Positions 5,641 through 5,870 of a DNA stretch of 5,870 nt are shown here, in pieces (position 1 is the first letter of the stretch; each line of letters opens with the position of its first letter). The notes beneath the pieces are model-generated. The model did no database searches. It was not told the origin of the DNA and saw only the letters and a program-made list of their open reading frames with translations. This DNA is from an uncultured Oscillospiraceae bacterium (lineage in GTDB: Bacteria > Bacillota > Clostridia > Oscillospirales > Acutalibacteraceae): contig USBP01000107.1 in the NCBI GenBank assembly GCA_900552985.1, positions 1 to 5,870 on the forward strand, given 5' to 3'. Made by a program: the position numbers and the translations under genes.

Positions 5641-5870
5641 TTAGCCACCGAGATATTGCTCGTCCAATTGAATGAGCTCCTGTGTGGAGCTGACGCACGC
5701 CAGCTTTTCAAGCAATTCTTCGTTTGAGAGGATCTTGAAGAGCTGGCGCATATTTTTGATGTGCGCATCCTCGTCAACAGCGGCAAGGGCAAAAAAAACG
5801 CGGGCGTCCTTCTCGTGGTCTGTTGGATCGAAAATGACCGGCTGCTCGAAGCGCACAAACGAAACGGCGG
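5641..5870 (-). CDS. PTS EIIA domain, fructose/mannitol/galactitol class (5' partial)
   Basis: The frame is open from the right edge to the TAA at 5643-5641, giving 75 visible C-terminal residues. The segment AVSFVRFEQPVIFDP, then ARVFFALAAVDEDAHIKNMRQLF and a closing helix ending QELIQLDEQYLGG, follows the C-terminal half of EIIA type-2 domains. These have a Pro-Val strand, a V-x-F-x-LA-x-x-D strand, then a His-containing helix. In such domains the phosphorylated histidine sits in an I-x-x-PH motif shortly before this segment, so it should lie just beyond the window. A stand-alone EIIA would carry phosphate from HPr to an EIIB for sugar uptake at the membrane. The same domain also ends PRD-type regulators of the MtlR/LicR kind, and the visible part cannot separate the two. 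The GTG at 5856 is internal to the domain and is not taken as the start. Confidence 0.82.
   Translation of the reverse strand, partial: AVSFVRFEQPVIFDPTDHEKDARVFFALAAVDEDAHIKNMRQLFKILSNEELLEKLACVSSTQELIQLDEQYLGG

Noticed and set aside
5121..5858. 245-codon minus-strand open frame across the HAD gene and the PTS gene
   Set aside because: It is antisense to the HAD coding sequence and out of frame with the recognisable EIIA domain.

Overview
The window reads as part of a sugar-catabolic gene cluster from a Gram-positive, Clostridia-like bacterium, plausibly a gut Oscillospiraceae-type Firmicute. This rests on moderately GC-rich codon use, very strong purine-rich Shine-Dalgarno sequences (one is AAGGAGGT), likely TTG starts, DeoR and PTS components, and a transketolase split into two genes. 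The taxonomic guess is an inference. No mobile element, CRISPR array, tRNA or rRNA was seen.

Layout from left to right. (1) 1-597 (+) is the sensor domain of a DeoR/GlpR-family repressor that begins outside the window; a clean intrinsic terminator follows at 604-629. (2) 598-735 is a convergent intergenic stretch that also holds most of a long inverted repeat reaching into the stop codon of the opposing gene. (3) Four minus-strand genes look like one operon, transcribed from about 4940 down to 736: a GlmS-isomerase-like double-SIS protein (4878-3820), a second, diverged double-SIS protein (3775-2669), the N-terminal ThDP-binding half of transketolase (2551-1703) and the C-terminal half (1698-736). 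(4) The divergent intergenic region 4879-5003 holds a candidate promoter whose -10 reads on both strands and two inverted repeats sharing CCGT/ACGG half-sites. (5) 5004-5630 (+) is a HAD-family phosphatase. (6) 5641 to the right edge (-) is the C-terminus of a PTS EIIA domain of the fructose/mannitol/galactitol class, convergent with the HAD gene.

Working model (inference). A PTS imports and phosphorylates a sugar derivative. Two SIS-fold enzymes, neither carrying the glutaminase domain of true GlmS, deglycate, deaminate or isomerise the phosphorylated amino-sugar or Amadori-type product. A dedicated split transketolase then moves a two-carbon ketol unit from the resulting ketose phosphate into pentose-phosphate metabolism. 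The HAD phosphatase may clear a dead-end sugar phosphate, and the DeoR protein may sense a phosphorylated intermediate. The combination of two unlike SIS enzymes with a private transketolase pair does not match a characterised pathway I can name, and its substrate cannot be read from the sequence.
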